Part shown: positions 16,010-23,828 of the stretch, in pieces
How positions within the stretch are numbered: position 1 is the stretch's first letter
How the letters are laid out: every line of letters starts with the position of its first letter
Source of the DNA: Loigolactobacillus jiayinensis
GTDB lineage: Bacteria; Bacillota; Bacilli; Lactobacillales; Lactobacillaceae
Assembly (NCBI RefSeq): GCF_003946445.1
Contig: NZ_RHOF01000025.1
Location: 1 to 55,704 of the forward strand
Direction of reading: 5' to 3'
Length of the DNA stretch: 55,704 nt
Translations under genes and position numbers: made by a program
The notes under the pieces: model-generated
The model's database searches: none
Told to the model about the DNA's origin: nothing
What the model saw: the letters and a program-made list of their open reading frames with translations, nothing else

Positions 16010-16237
16010 TTATTTATCCCCCTTGTCTGTAATACCCGCTGTTGTCGGATCAGCGACGATCCCGACAATCGTCAGCACAGCAAATGCGGCGTTAACGATA
16101 TCCAATAACTGCTTGTTGATCAAATCGATGTCAAATTTATAACCAAATGGCACAGCAACCACTTGCGCGAGCAATAAAATAGCCGGCACCAGGGCCAGCC
16201 AGAAAGTCTTGTTTTTAATTCGAGTTTTCCAGTTCAT
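16010..16237 (-). CDS. Holin, phi LC3 family
   Basis: Small membrane protein of 75 aa with the phi LC3 holin pattern: N-terminal MNWKTRIKNKTFWLALVPAI, one hydrophobic helix, the FGYKFD turn, a second hydrophobic helix (IVNAAFAVLTIVGIV) and the ADPTTAGITDKGD tail. It forms the membrane lesion that releases the endolysin. Its ATG overlaps the stop of the preceding gene (TAATG) and the endolysin follows after 2 bases, so the three are coupled. Confidence 0.93.
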   Translation of the reverse strand: MNWKTRIKNKTFWLALVPAILLLAQVVAVPFGYKFDIDLINKQLLDIVNAAFAVLTIVGIVADPTTAGITDKGDK

Positions 16238-16539
16238 TATCTATCGTCCTTCTTATTATCAAATTTAATATCACTACGTTTTAAGTGGCTTCGATCATAT
16301 AAAATTCCAATCTCCTGATCATGCTTCCATAGCTGTTTATCATGGATATCGTAGTGCTGCCACAGCCGATTATGTTCGATCAATGAATTTTCGCTAATCT
16401 GGTCGATCGATTTACTTAACGCTTCTAATTTTGTCAATAATGGCTTAACGATAAAACCGTAAGTGCCGGATAAAATTCCGATGATCCCGACCCACTCCGA
16501 TACTGTAAAGCCAAAAACTACGTGTGGCCCCAACCGCAT
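16237..16539 (-). CDS. Small membrane protein of the lysis cassette
   Basis: About 100 aa: one N-terminal hydrophobic helix (GFTVSEWVGIIGILSGTYGFIV) and a charged helical remainder with coiled-coil character. The position directly before the holin suggests a second holin, an antiholin or a XhlA-like partner. No specific family recognised. The ATG at 16539 follows GGGAAGG closely; a GTG sits one codon earlier. Confidence 0.65.
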   Translation of the reverse strand: MRLGPHVVFGFTVSEWVGIIGILSGTYGFIVKPLLTKLEALSKSIDQISENSLIEHNRLWQHYDIHDKQLWKHDQEIGILYDRSHLKRSDIKFDNKKDDR

Positions 16540-16573
16540 CACCTTCCCTTAAATCTGGACAAAATAAAAACGC

Positions 16574-16801
16574 CTAAGCTGTAGGCGTTACGTTAGCTGT
16601 GCCACTAGTGGCAGCAGTAGAATCAGATGCTACGGTCGAAGTGCCGACTGGTGCCGTGGAAGCAGCTGGCACCTGATATTCCTCACCAACGATTGTCTTA
16701 TACTGGTCAGCCGTAATCGCTGATTTAGCGACTTGTGCCGCGACGTCTTCCTTTGTCATGGTGTTCCAAAGTTGATACGCGAATTTAAATGTAATAAACA
16801 T
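16574..16801 (-). CDS. XkdX-family phage protein
   Basis: 75 aa. The N-terminal 45 residues follow the XkdX pattern of an aromatic start, then MTKEDVAAQVAKSAITADQY and a GEEY turn; the rest is a low-complexity Ser/Thr/Ala tail. XkdX proteins are encoded next to tail-fibre and lysis genes; role unknown. Its stop overlaps a terminator-like hairpin (ACGCCTA/TTAGGCGT followed by TTTTATTTT, 16562-16590). GGAGG is 8 nt before the ATG. Confidence 0.75.
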   Translation of the reverse strand: MFITFKFAYQLWNTMTKEDVAAQVAKSAITADQYKTIVGEEYQVPAASTAPVGTSTVASDSTAATSGTANVTPTA

Positions 16802-17181
16802 TATGCATTACCTCCATTTTTTGTTGTTCCTGTTGCCAACGCCGTTACTGACTGTGCTAGCGACTGTAAATAAGTTTGAGTATTATTATCATTGTCTGCA
16901 ATCTGTTGAGCTAGTGCAGTCAACGCTTGTTGTTCAGCGGTCGGTTCTGGCGCCTCTTCTGGATGTTCCTTTAGCATCTCGGATTGCTCAGCTTCTTGTG
17001 CCGCTTGCCACACTTCTTTGTCCGTACCAACCCATGTTGTTCCACTCCAAGTGACTGGTTCATATAATCCATCAACCGGCTTAATTTCTGTTTCTCCGGC
17101 TTGCACTACATAATTATCATCAACCAGCTTTGAGTTTTTAAACTCGTGACTAGTTGTGTCATATAAATAAATTGCTTTCAA
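16801..17181 (-). CDS. Phage tail-end protein, 126 aa
   Basis: Hypothetical. A beta-rich N-terminal part (KAIYLYDTTSHEFKNSKLVD and GLYEPVTWSGTTWVG) resembles small modules found beside tail fibres, followed by an acidic stretch and a helical C-terminus. Starts at TTG with AGGAGGG 6 nt upstream. Its stop overlaps the ATG of the XkdX gene by 1 base, so the two are coupled. Confidence 0.65.
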   Translation of the reverse strand: MKAIYLYDTTSHEFKNSKLVDDNYVVQAGETEIKPVDGLYEPVTWSGTTWVGTDKEVWQAAQEAEQSEMLKEHPEEAPEPTAEQQALTALAQQIADNDNNTQTYLQSLAQSVTALATGTTKNGGNA

Positions 17182-17264
17182 TTTTTGTCCCTCCTATATT
17201 ACGGTTAAAGTACCACTTAATAGTTGCTGTCCTCTCAATCATCAGAGCAGAGCAATATAATCAA

Positions 17265-17720
17265 TTACCAGCTTAGACAAAGATTAGTCTGAACCATCGC
17301 TCTAGTAGTGAATTCCTTTGTAAGACCCCAAAGATTTATCGTCAGTGCCGAATCATCCGAGTTCGTACCGAACATAACGTACTGACCAGTTGAAATATAA
17401 CAATTTTTGTTGAATATAAGTGTGAGACCACTTCTAAAGATTTCAGTTGGAAACTTACAAACTTCTACCACACCTTGCGTTGACTTTAGTGCTGGCGCGT
17501 CAAAAAATCCGCCAAATTGGGTTTCTATCAGTACACCACCTAGTTTAATAGTGCGATATTTCAACGTATTTGGCATGTCTATAGTATGTTGGGAATACCC
17601 ATTAATATAGGTCATACCAGCATCAGTCCATGCACTAATTTCTAGTAAATTATCCTTAAAATTTGCATCAATTGCTTCCGGTCCTAGTTCCATGCCTGAA
17701 AAAATCTTAGTTAAAGTCAT
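17265..17720 (-). CDS. Phage tail-associated protein, 151 aa
   Basis: Hypothetical. MTLTKIFSGMELGPEAIDANF is typical of short tail-fibre-linked proteins, where a TxIFxGMELGPEAI motif begins the subunit; the remainder is beta-rich and ends LCLSW. AGGAGAG lies 8 nt before the ATG. A remnant ORF ends 15 bases upstream. Likely a minor baseplate or fibre component. Confidence 0.6.
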   Translation of the reverse strand: MTLTKIFSGMELGPEAIDANFKDNLLEISAWTDAGMTYINGYSQHTIDMPNTLKYRTIKLGGVLIETQFGGFFDAPALKSTQGVVEVCKFPTEIFRSGLTLIFNKNCYISTGQYVMFGTNSDDSALTINLWGLTKEFTTRAMVQTNLCLSW

Positions 17721-17734
17721 TATTTAATCTCTCC

Positions 17735-17893
17735 TTATCCATAATAAATCGCCTTATAACCACTAAAAGCTGCACAAATGCCATCAGGCTGTAATGATAG
17801 GCTTGTGCCATCTGCAAAACTCGTATCAGCGGTGGCTAGTTCAATAACACTATTAGCTGCCGTAACACTAGCTACTTCCTTTTGGTGCAAAAT
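17735..17893 (-). pseudogene. C-terminal remnant of a tail protein
   Basis: An open frame without a start: LHQKEVASVTAANSVIELAT, then ADTSFADGTSLSLQPDG and SGYKAIYYG, stopping at 17735. It reads like the C-terminus of a tail-fibre subunit. It abuts a repeated ACTTCCTTTxGTGCAAAATAAAAAC-type sequence, suggesting that recombination removed the N-terminal part. Confidence 0.45.
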
Positions 17894-17901
17894 AAAAACG
17901 C

Positions 17902-17949
17902 CTAAGCGGCTGGTCGTTGTGTCGGGTTATCTCTGATTTTATTTAGCAT
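17902..17949 (-). CDS. Possible 15-aa micro-ORF
   Basis: MLNKIRDNPTQRPAA follows AAGGAAGTGAG by 4 nt and ends in a CGCTTAGGCG hairpin with a T-rich tail (17884-17910). It could be real, a remnant, or chance. Confidence 0.25.
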   Translation of the reverse strand: MLNKIRDNPTQRPAA

Positions 17950-17969
17950 TTACTCACTTCCTTTAGTGC

Positions 17970-18010
17970 AAAATAAAAACACCCTATTACCTTATTAGTA
18001 GAGTGTTTCG
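17970..18010 (-). terminator. Terminator of the acetyltransferase gene
   Basis: ACACTCTA pairs with TAGGGTGT around CTAATAAGGTAA and is followed by TTTTATTTT on the minus strand, 10 bases past the gene. Confidence 0.75.
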
Positions 18011-18021
18011 TTTTCACATGT

Positions 18022-18519
18022 TTAATTTTTTTCTAAATCCCTTTTTCGTACTGCCGGAACTCCTGCGTATAGGCCATTTGGTTCAGTACTTTTAGTAACC
18101 ACAGATCCTGCAGCTATAACACAACCTTTTGTTATGGTTACATTAGGTAAAACTGTTACATTTGCACCAAGCCAACAGCCATCTTCAATTTTAACGTCAC
18201 AGTATTTACCCTTTCCTGCCCGAGCGTTCTTTTTACCAATATCATGGGTTACACCTAATATCGTTGAATTAGGTCCAATTTGTACATTATTACCTATATA
18301 AATATTAGCAGTTCCTGCACCACAAATGATTGCCGTGCCAACATTTATAACACATTCACGGCCAATTAGTATAGCAAGTGTATCCATATATACATGTGGT
18401 GCCACTATTGTCTTATTTCCAATTGTCATTCCAAGCATTCTTAGTATTTTAATTTTTACTGAGCTCTTTAAGTTTGACGTTGATAGGTGCCTTAGAGCTA
18501 TTTTGGTTAATAAATCCAC
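18022..18519 (-). CDS. Hexapeptide-repeat O-acetyltransferase cargo gene
   Basis: Left-handed beta-helix acetyltransferase (maltose/serine acetyltransferase-like), about 165 aa. Hexad repeats run from IGNKTIVAPHVYMDT to VTITKGCVIAAGSVV; the active-site histidine is probably in GVTHDIG, and YAGVPAVRKR is the usual C-terminal turn. It lies within the tail/lysis region but carries its own promoter and terminator, so it is likely expressed in the lysogen. A natural inference is modification of a surface glycan or teichoic acid. GTG at 18519 has GGGAG 8 nt upstream; an ATG at 18540 lies only about 9 nt from the predicted transcript start and has no ribosome binding site. Confidence 0.8.
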   Translation of the reverse strand: MDLLTKIALRHLSTSNLKSSVKIKILRMLGMTIGNKTIVAPHVYMDTLAILIGRECVINVGTAIICGAGTANIYIGNNVQIGPNSTILGVTHDIGKKNARAGKGKYCDVKIEDGCWLGANVTVLPNVTITKGCVIAAGSVVTKSTEPNGLYAGVPAVRKRDLEKN

Positions 18520-18555
18520 GCTAAACACTCCCGATTGCATTAGTTAACACTTTTG

Positions 18556-18584
18556 ATTATATTAATTTAAAGCCATTTTTTCAA
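18556..18584 (-). promoter_or_regulatory. Promoter of the acetyltransferase gene
   Basis: On the minus strand TTGAAA (18579-18584) and a perfect TATAAT (18556-18561) are spaced 17. It is independent of late phage transcription. Confidence 0.75.
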
Positions 18585-18614
18585 GTCAAGTCTATTAAAT
18601 ACTTTACTCACTTC

Positions 18615-21563
18615 CTATTCAAACAGTGCATCCGCGACATTTAACCCATTCGTCATGATTGCACTAACACCGAGATTTGCGAATCGCTTAATATCGTTAG
18701 CATTGTATGCAACCCAAATGATCACATAATAGCCGTGTTGTACTGCGTCGGAGATCTGTTCATCTGTGCATCTGCTGTCTAATGAGATACATACTCTATT
18801 TGAACTAGTTACATAAGTCTTAGCATCTTCATAAAATGCATCATCTAGCATATCTGTTGCATGAACTAATAATTCAATTTGCGCCCTTGGTTCTAATTCG
18901 ATCATCGGCTTTAACATATCGCGTTGAAACGCTTGCCAAGCAATACTATCTTGCATATGCCATTTAATTACAGTGTCGTGCAGAATGCTAATCTGCTCTG
19001 TTGTATATGGATATTTGAATTCAACATGCACGTATGCGTCATATTGTTTAGCTAGTTGACAGAATCTATCAAATGTTAAGAGCTTAGTTCCAACAAATTG
19101 TTCGCCTTTTGCAAGGCCAAAGTCGTAATTAGTATTAAGCTCTTCTAACGTTAATTTGCGCATATCTGTTGTTTCAGTGACTTCAGTTCCATCTGCGTAT
19201 CGCGCGAAATTATTAATAAACGCATCATGCAGCATGACTGGCACATTATCAGATGTGAACATAATGTCGCCTTCCCAATTGTACGTACCAAGTTCTTTGA
19301 TTGATTGAATGTAAGCTAACTCGGATTCTTCTGGATATTTATCACTGTAACCACGATGGAGAATAGCCGTGATATTAGCCTTTTTCGGATTCTGTCTGAC
19401 CGTTTCAGTAGGAATGCCATCGACAATCACTGGAAAATCCGAAATAATCTCCGTTTTTTGATTTGCACCACTTAAAATTGTGCAAATTATGACACTGTAT
19501 GGAGGGACCATCTCTGCATATGTTTGTACTTTCGCAACATTAGTTTTCAAATTGTAAACGACTTTCTTACGATAATTTGATAATGCAGCCGTTGTTGGTT
19601 GCGCAATTGTTCCAACTGGTACTAGATAAAATCCTTTATTACTGATAATTGTTGCCGGATTTGATTTCTGACTGTTGAAATCAAATGTTTGTTTATTACT
19701 ATCATACATCGGATAATTATTAACGCACGGATAGAATTTGATTGTTTCCGGCGTCATTTTGCTTAAGTTGCCGCAATCTAGTTGATTTAGTGATCCATTG
19801 ACAACACAATCGAATCCGTTGAATACGGCATAATTTGGCCCTGATGTCATGACACTTCCAACAACAACTTGTCTGCTCAAGGAAATGGTTCTTGCAACAA
19901 ATGATAGCGTTTGAGTGTCAATATTAAATACTAATATTGCCGCATAGCTACCAACACTGTTTGTAATGACAGTGCCGCTAGGGATGTTATATTTCTTACC
20001 TCCAAATTTGATTATGGCCGGTTGGTTATCAGTTGATTGAAAGTCAAGAGTCTTTGTGTCGAGGTCATAAGCGGGCAATCCATTTAGCGACGCAATAAAT
20101 GTTGCTTCGCTGTAATAATCATAATTTAATCTTCCATCAATTGTGCACGGAAAATCAGCAGTAACTGTTGTTGTCTGTTCAACATCTTGGTTGTTGATAA
20201 TTGCAACTAAATAGCTTCCCGTTGGCGTTCGACTATTCCAATTAATAAATTGAAATGAACTGCCATCATAAATCAGCTTGGCTGCTACTGATGTGGCATT
20301 GTTAACAACTGTTGTGTCAGGCGGTATTAATGTATATTTATTGTCGCCCATAAAAATCGCAGCCTGTCGTTCGGAAGCTCCACCCCAACTCCATATTTTT
20401 GTTGCAGTATCATAATTTGGTAATACCTTGCCAGGCATTAATTTGATTCCAGCCATGACGGCAGTATCAAGTTTAGCTGCAGTGATTGAACCATCAGCAA
20501 ATCCAGTTGCTTGATAAACGCCTGCATCAGTCCATACGTTATTTGCCCAAATATACTTGTGCCCGTTATCGGCGGTTACGAATATACCGGTTTTTCCGTT
20601 TGGATAAGCATTTTTTAATGCAGCAAGATTAGCGAATGTTCCTGAAACGGCACTGTCGCCTTTGTCGCCTTTAGGACCAACGAGAGATGCCAGCCATTGA
20701 CTGACATTGCCAGAGAAGCCATTTTTGACGGCAATCTGATATGAAGAAAGCCCAAGGTCTCCAGCATAGCCACCACCGTTTGCATTTGTCGACGTTTCAT
20801 TGCTACCGTTTCCGGCTGTTGCTTTGGCATCGTCAATACCATCGCCAAGATCAAATCTAAGCGTCTTGTATCCATCAATCAGATACCAGTAACCAGCCTT
20901 GTAAGTGACAATACCTGTCAACGCGTATGCCAATGGTAGATTAATAACAGCGGTATCATCATCGAGATAATCTACAGTGCATGAAATCGTTTGTGTCGAT
21001 GTTTCTCCAAGCCCATAAGGTCCTGTACCGAACCCGTGAGTCTCGGTCCCAATAGCATACTCGTAATAATGCACAACAACTTTAGGTTGCCGATTCTGAT
21101 TGTGTTTGATTGAGACGTGAAAGCCGGCTGGTACGTGTGCCGCCAACCATGACTCAATGTACTCCAGCCGATCATCAAGCACCGTGTAATCTCCAAACCG
21201 TACCGAATCACGAGCCAAGGCGACTTCACTGTCCTTAGTTACGTTGGAAATAACAGCTTTAAATTGATCGACAACGTCACTCATAGTTCCTTCAACTTGT
21301 GTTTGACGATCTTTTACACTGTCTTGTTGATTTTGCATATCAACTTTGAATGCTGTCTCATCGTAATTGATGTATGTCTGCACTGCCAGCATAATCTCAA
21401 TCCATCGAGCCAACGACTCCCGCACATCAGTGCCATACATCTTTGTTCTAATGAACTTAGCTAACTCAATCGCAATCGGTTCGATGTTGCTTGGTGTATA
21501 TTCCTGTTGTTTAGGAATCGGAGTTGAATCTTCATAGTTAACTGATCCACTAACTGTTGCCAT
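18615..21563 (-). CDS. Tail fibre with C-terminal GDPD domain
   Basis: A 982-aa host-recognition protein. Residues 1-245 look like a baseplate-attachment module (BppU-like), then GPKGDKGD (297-303) and a short linker module. Three related units of about 100 aa follow at about 375-478, 494-592 and 614-718, each ending in a TIDG or VNG-like turn. Residues 730-982 are a glycerophosphodiester phosphodiesterase: HRG at 736-738, E764 and D766 in NWEGDIMFTSDNVPVMLHD, H779, and HVEFKYP further on. A fibre that cuts glycerophosphate polymers would suit a phage adsorbing to teichoic acid. GGGGG lies 9 nt before the ATG. Confidence 0.85.
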   Translation of the reverse strand: MATVSGSVNYEDSTPIPKQQEYTPSNIEPIAIELAKFIRTKMYGTDVRESLARWIEIMLAVQTYINYDETAFKVDMQNQQDSVKDRQTQVEGTMSDVVDQFKAVISNVTKDSEVALARDSVRFGDYTVLDDRLEYIESWLAAHVPAGFHVSIKHNQNRQPKVVVHYYEYAIGTETHGFGTGPYGLGETSTQTISCTVDYLDDDTAVINLPLAYALTGIVTYKAGYWYLIDGYKTLRFDLGDGIDDAKATAGNGSNETSTNANGGGYAGDLGLSSYQIAVKNGFSGNVSQWLASLVGPKGDKGDSAVSGTFANLAALKNAYPNGKTGIFVTADNGHKYIWANNVWTDAGVYQATGFADGSITAAKLDTAVMAGIKLMPGKVLPNYDTATKIWSWGGASERQAAIFMGDNKYTLIPPDTTVVNNATSVAAKLIYDGSSFQFINWNSRTPTGSYLVAIINNQDVEQTTTVTADFPCTIDGRLNYDYYSEATFIASLNGLPAYDLDTKTLDFQSTDNQPAIIKFGGKKYNIPSGTVITNSVGSYAAILVFNIDTQTLSFVARTISLSRQVVVGSVMTSGPNYAVFNGFDCVVNGSLNQLDCGNLSKMTPETIKFYPCVNNYPMYDSNKQTFDFNSQKSNPATIISNKGFYLVPVGTIAQPTTAALSNYRKKVVYNLKTNVAKVQTYAEMVPPYSVIICTILSGANQKTEIISDFPVIVDGIPTETVRQNPKKANITAILHRGYSDKYPEESELAYIQSIKELGTYNWEGDIMFTSDNVPVMLHDAFINNFARYADGTEVTETTDMRKLTLEELNTNYDFGLAKGEQFVGTKLLTFDRFCQLAKQYDAYVHVEFKYPYTTEQISILHDTVIKWHMQDSIAWQAFQRDMLKPMIELEPRAQIELLVHATDMLDDAFYEDAKTYVTSSNRVCISLDSRCTDEQISDAVQHGYYVIIWVAYNANDIKRFANLGVSAIMTNGLNVADALFE

Positions 21564-21603
21564 TTAAATACACCCCCATTAATCTGTATTTTCGTTAGTC
21601 TTT

Positions 21604-23106
21604 TTATTCATCTGTCTTCGTTCCCCCTGTGCCTTCCAACGCACTAATGCGCCGGTCAAGTTCAGCGTCTGCGACTTTAAGCTTAGAGATCGCACTCTGA
21701 TTAGCCAAGACTTCCGCACCGATTTCGCCGAGATTGGTCAACACTGTTGTGGCCTGATTCTGCAAGGCGGTTAACTGTGCCAGCATCGTCTTGTAATCAG
21801 CGTCACCAACGGCGTTAATCAGCTTGTTATAATCAGTCTGCAGCTCACCCAATGACTCACTAGTGGCTTTGGCGGCATCAGATAAATCGCCGATCTGTGT
21901 GACTTGTGCTTGCTGTACTGACTGTATCGCGGCAAGCTGTCGGTCTTGATTACGTCGCTTTTTCTCAAACTCTTCCTGACCAATAATCTTGTCACCAATA
22001 CTTAGTGTTGACTGGCTAGGATCATTTAAATTGATCGTCATTTGAACAATCCGTAAATCCTCGTCGATTGCCATGAGCCTGTTACTGACGCGGTAAATCC
22101 AGCCTAGGTCAAAATCATCAACTTGCTTATTGATCATTGATAAATCAACAGCTGTAACTTGGTACTGGATAGTAGCAGTTTCGCCATTAGCCAAGTAATC
22201 TTTGCCGCGAGATAACAAAACTTTTGGGTCTTTGATGGTATCAAAGACGACCGGCTTAACTTGCAAGCCGATCGCCGCTATTAACTTCTCATCTCTGAGA
22301 TAAACTGAGTTATTGTTTACCGACGCGATTGTGTAACGTGGTTGTGCTACAGCAACTTCATCCGGGTTTGTTTCTGTCGTTGTTCCTGCCGGCTGGTCGA
22401 TTGTGGCGCCAACCGGTTTAATCACAGATATCATTTTCGTTGGGTCAACTGTAGTAGACACCGACAGTAGATTTTCAGCCAAACGAATGATCTGCGTTCC
22501 TTTTTGACCAACTTGTTTCAGATAATCCAAGTACAAGCCGGCAGATTCTTCACGCACCAAAAGCTCGCCATTTAGGCGCGAAACAAGTTTGTCTTGAATT
22601 GTGTCCCAGGTGTCCTTGTCGTCTTCGGTATAGCGGACTTTGTTCTCATTGCCAGTCCCAGTCACGTCACACTTGCCTAGCTTGAACTGCTTGAACGACT
22701 CAACCTGACCATTGTGTTTTGCCAATACTTTCTCCAAATATTGTGGTGGCGTTAACTTCTCATACTTGCCGTAATCTTGTGTTGAATCATGCAAAAACGC
22801 CATTATCCCTTCGCAGGTTACGTCTTTTTTGAGTACACCATCCTTGTCCATCGATTCATTCGGATAGAGCACACGGCCGTTAAACAGTACCTTGCCGCTA
22901 ACCGTATTTATGACGCGGACAAATGAAGTGAAGTAATGCAACTCATTATAAGCAGCACTATTCGGATAAATCGTAAAGGTGAAATTATCAATACTACCAA
23001 CATCCTTGTGAACGATAGGGCTGATTAATTTGGTCTCGTTATTCCAAGGCGATTGGATAGTTGTTTCTTCACCATCCCAGCCCTGCCGCAATGTCACTCT
23101 GTACAC
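21604..23106 (-). CDS. Tal-like tail tip/baseplate hub protein
   Basis: 500 aa, gp27-like hub at the tail tip. The N-terminal 380 residues have the prophage tail protein pattern (VRVINTVSGKVLFNGRVLYP, then VTCEGIMAFLHDSTQDY, DTIQDKLVSRLNGEL and RLAENLLSVSTTVDPT). The C-terminal 130 residues form a coiled coil that could anchor the fibre. No lysozyme or peptidase domain is fused, unlike longer Tal proteins. Starts at GTG with AGGAG upstream; it overlaps dit by 1 base and is followed by the fibre gene, the usual order. Confidence 0.85.
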   Translation of the reverse strand: MYRVTLRQGWDGEETTIQSPWNNETKLISPIVHKDVGSIDNFTFTIYPNSAAYNELHYFTSFVRVINTVSGKVLFNGRVLYPNESMDKDGVLKKDVTCEGIMAFLHDSTQDYGKYEKLTPPQYLEKVLAKHNGQVESFKQFKLGKCDVTGTGNENKVRYTEDDKDTWDTIQDKLVSRLNGELLVREESAGLYLDYLKQVGQKGTQIIRLAENLLSVSTTVDPTKMISVIKPVGATIDQPAGTTTETNPDEVAVAQPRYTIASVNNNSVYLRDEKLIAAIGLQVKPVVFDTIKDPKVLLSRGKDYLANGETATIQYQVTAVDLSMINKQVDDFDLGWIYRVSNRLMAIDEDLRIVQMTINLNDPSQSTLSIGDKIIGQEEFEKKRRNQDRQLAAIQSVQQAQVTQIGDLSDAAKATSESLGELQTDYNKLINAVGDADYKTMLAQLTALQNQATTVLTNLGEIGAEVLANQSAISKLKVADAELDRRISALEGTGGTKTDE

Positions 23107-23828
23107 TAGATCAACTCCTCATAAAAGATAATCTCAATATGACCAGTTCCTGTTAACGTCACATTCTGCACTCCCGGCGGCATCGTTAAATCTGGGGAAC
23201 TAGTGGTTCCGGCTTTAATCTGATAAGTGCTAGTGCCGATTGTTACTGTAAAATCTGCATCAGTTTTAATTGTGGGATGCACCCATTGACCAGGGTTGAT
23301 CATAATTGTTGTTTTTGAACCAACAACATCGAACTTAGTTTCCTGTGCCACGCCATTCTCAAAGTCAAAATCATTCCAAATGTCATTACCAGCACTTGTA
23401 TCGTGGATTCGGAATGGGTAACACGTAAATGTTACCGTCAGCGTACCGATATAAAGCAGTTCTTCAAACGTCGGTGCCGATACCATTTCAGCCAAGTAGT
23501 GGTAAGTTGGCATAATATCATCGTACAACGCGACTTTACCAGTAGGTTCTGCAAGCCAGTTAACGACCTGGGTCCATTTTCGATACATCCCTTCTTTGCT
23601 CAAATTGTTACGATCTTTGATTTCAAAAGCTATCTTAATTGTCCGTTCTTCAAAGGGCTGCTGCCCATAGATTCCGGATAAATCGATTGGCGCATTACTA
23701 AATGGCACATCAATTGTTAGTTTACGTTTAGCCGGAAAACCAATCTCTTTACCAGCACCAACCATCAACCCAAATTCGGACGAATGATGCCCATTAAAGG
23801 TGATCCCGTACTCAGATTGATTGGTCAA
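23106..23828 (-). CDS. Distal tail protein (Dit)
   Basis: 240 aa. It forms the ring joining the tail tube to the tip and organises the baseplate. Hallmarks: ITFNGHHSSEFGLMVGAG at the N-terminus, then VPFSNAPIDLSGIYGQQPFEER, LAEPTGKVALYDD and LTVTFTCYPF before a C-terminal galectin-like half. Starts at TTG with AGGGGGC upstream; overlaps the tape measure gene by 17 bases. Confidence 0.9.
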   Translation of the reverse strand: MTNQSEYGITFNGHHSSEFGLMVGAGKEIGFPAKRKLTIDVPFSNAPIDLSGIYGQQPFEERTIKIAFEIKDRNNLSKEGMYRKWTQVVNWLAEPTGKVALYDDIMPTYHYLAEMVSAPTFEELLYIGTLTVTFTCYPFRIHDTSAGNDIWNDFDFENGVAQETKFDVVGSKTTIMINPGQWVHPTIKTDADFTVTIGTSTYQIKAGTTSSPDLTMPPGVQNVTLTGTGHIEIIFYEELI

